DNA from: Sipunculus nudus
Lineage: Eukaryota > Annelida > Sipuncula > Golfingiida > Sipunculidae
Length of the DNA stretch: 64,000 nt
Assembly: GCA_026874595.1 (NCBI GenBank)
Contig: CM049317.1
Coordinates: 38,288,401 to 38,352,400, forward strand
Direction: 5' to 3'
Under the pieces are notes generated by a model. That model was not told where the DNA came from and ran no database searches. It was given only the letters and a program-made list of their open reading frames with translations. This document shows positions 63,165 through 64,000 of this stretch, one piece after another. The stretch's first letter is position 1; the number at the start of each line of letters is the position of its first letter. A program made the translations under genes and the position numbers.

Positions 63165-64000
63165 TACTGATCCTGTCAGTCCAACAAATCTTCCATCGTT
63201 TATATTAGGTCTAGGATACTGCTCCTGTCAGTCCAAAATATATGGTCCATCGTTAATATCAAGTCTAGGATACTCCTCCTGTCAGTATAACAGATTTCCT
63301 CCATCGATCATATCAAATCTAGGATACTGATCCTGTCAGTCCAACAAATCTTCCATCGTTTATATCAAGCTAGGATACTGCCCCTGTCAGTCCAAAATAT
63401 ATGGTCCATCGTTCATATCAAGTCTAGGATACTGCTCCTGTCAGTATAACAGATTTCTTCCATCGTTCATATCAAATCTAGGATACTGATCCTGTGAGTG
63501 CAACAAATCTTCCATCGTTTATATCAAATCTCACATACTGCTCCTGTCAGTCCAAAATATATGGTCAATCTTTCATATCAAGTCTAGGATACTGCTCCTG
63601 TCAGTATAACAGATTTCCTCTATCGTTCATATCAAATCTAACATACTGCTACTGTCAGTCCTAAATATATAGTCCATCCTTCATATCAAGTCTAGGATAC
63701 TGCTCCTGTCAGTCCAAAATACATGGTCCATCGTTCATATCAAATCTAGGATACTGCTCCTGTCAGTATAACAGATTTCCTCCATCGTTCATATCAAATC
63801 TAGGACACTGTTCCCGCCAGTCAAACAGATATCATCCATCGTCCATATCAAATTTAGGATACTGATCCTGTACTTCCAACAAATCTTCCATCGTTTATAT
63901 CAAATCTAACATACTGCTCCTGTCAGTCCAAAATATATGGTCCATCGTTAATATCAAGACTAATATACTGCTCCTGTCAGTCCAAAATATATGGTCCATC

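Larger units (their letters stand above)
15253..64000. repeat. Satellite array of 52/54-bp monomers, about 900 copies, runs off the window
   Basis: A continuous head-to-tail array with no inserted gene or element. The shared core is TCCATCGTTCATATCAA, (A/G)TCTAGGATACTG, (A/C)TCCTGTCAGT. Classes differ after CTGTCAGT: CCAACAAATCT (52 bp); CCAAAATATATGG, ATAACAGATTTCC, CTAACAGATTTCC and CAAACAGATATCA (54 bp). The CAACAAATCT class is nearly always followed by a monomer with TTTATATC and TAACATACTG, so many monomers act as 106-bp dimers. Other variants are TTAATATCAAGTC, and GGACACTGTTCCCGCCAG with CAAACAGATATCG. Reading frames inside it (15228-15489, 41069-41347) are by-products. It has no CRISPR character: there are no unique spacers. 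Confidence 0.97.
51797..64000. repeat. Satellite, distal section with its own higher-order repeats
   Basis: Starts at a monomer with a 7-bp loss (GTTCATCTAGGACAC near 51800). The same monomer family continues, but the combinations differ: CGTTCAGATCAAATC, TACTGCCCCTG, CTGTACGTCCAAAATATATG and CTGCTAGTGTCAG monomers, rare or absent farther left. The GTTCCCGCC monomer is rare here (51816, 53583, 63810). It continues past the window end. Confidence 0.88.

Noticed and set aside
15253-64000. CRISPR-like array
   Set aside because: Repeats are directly adjacent, with variable classes and no unique spacers, and the context is a eukaryotic genome. This is satellite DNA.

Overview
The window looks like nuclear DNA of an invertebrate animal. 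It has spliced genes with GT-AG introns, a decayed Ty3/gypsy LTR retrotransposon, AT microsatellites, minisatellites and a very large satellite array. The repeat content and the Gmr1-like retroelement would suit a marine animal, perhaps a mollusc or another lophotrochozoan. That is inference; no sequence here fixes the species.

Left part (1-14,295, + strand): the last five exons of a glycoside hydrolase family 27 gene (alpha-galactosidase A / alpha-N-acetylgalactosaminidase family), at 230-404, 630-724, 3456-3617, 11952-12149 and 14038-14295. They match human GLA exons 3-7 in position and phase, and two have the same length (162 and 198 bp). The nucleophile and acid/base aspartates are kept. 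The substrate loop reads C-E-W-P-M, which is the alpha-galactosidase form rather than the NAGA form. The 5' exons, with the signal peptide, lie outside the window.

The introns are full of repeats. Intron 725-3455 has an old tandem duplication, one copy of which spawned a 38-bp x 5 minisatellite. Intron 3618-11951 has a minus-strand solo LTR and a 6.67-kb plus-strand Ty3/gypsy element, both set in (AT)n. The element has the order Gag-protease-integrase-RT-RNase H, with integrase before RT. That order is the mark of the Gmr1-like group. It is dead: many frameshifts and stops, YIDN in place of YxDD, and a 124-bp deletion in the 5' LTR. Intron 12150-14037 has a 21-bp minisatellite and a probable hAT-like MITE with C-runs.

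Right part (about 15,253 to the window end, 48.7 kb, about 900 monomers): one uninterrupted satellite array that starts about 1 kb past the gene's stop codon. Monomers are 52 or 54 bp in several classes. They are arranged in multi-kilobase higher-order repeats (5,770, 6,198, 6,786, 7,271 and 4,218 bp between equivalent landmarks). The lengths differ by sums of whole-monomer blocks (428, 268 and about 51 bp), as expected from unequal exchange. A distal section (51.8-64 kb) carries its own 1,552-bp and 1,447-bp tandem duplications. No gene was found inside the array.
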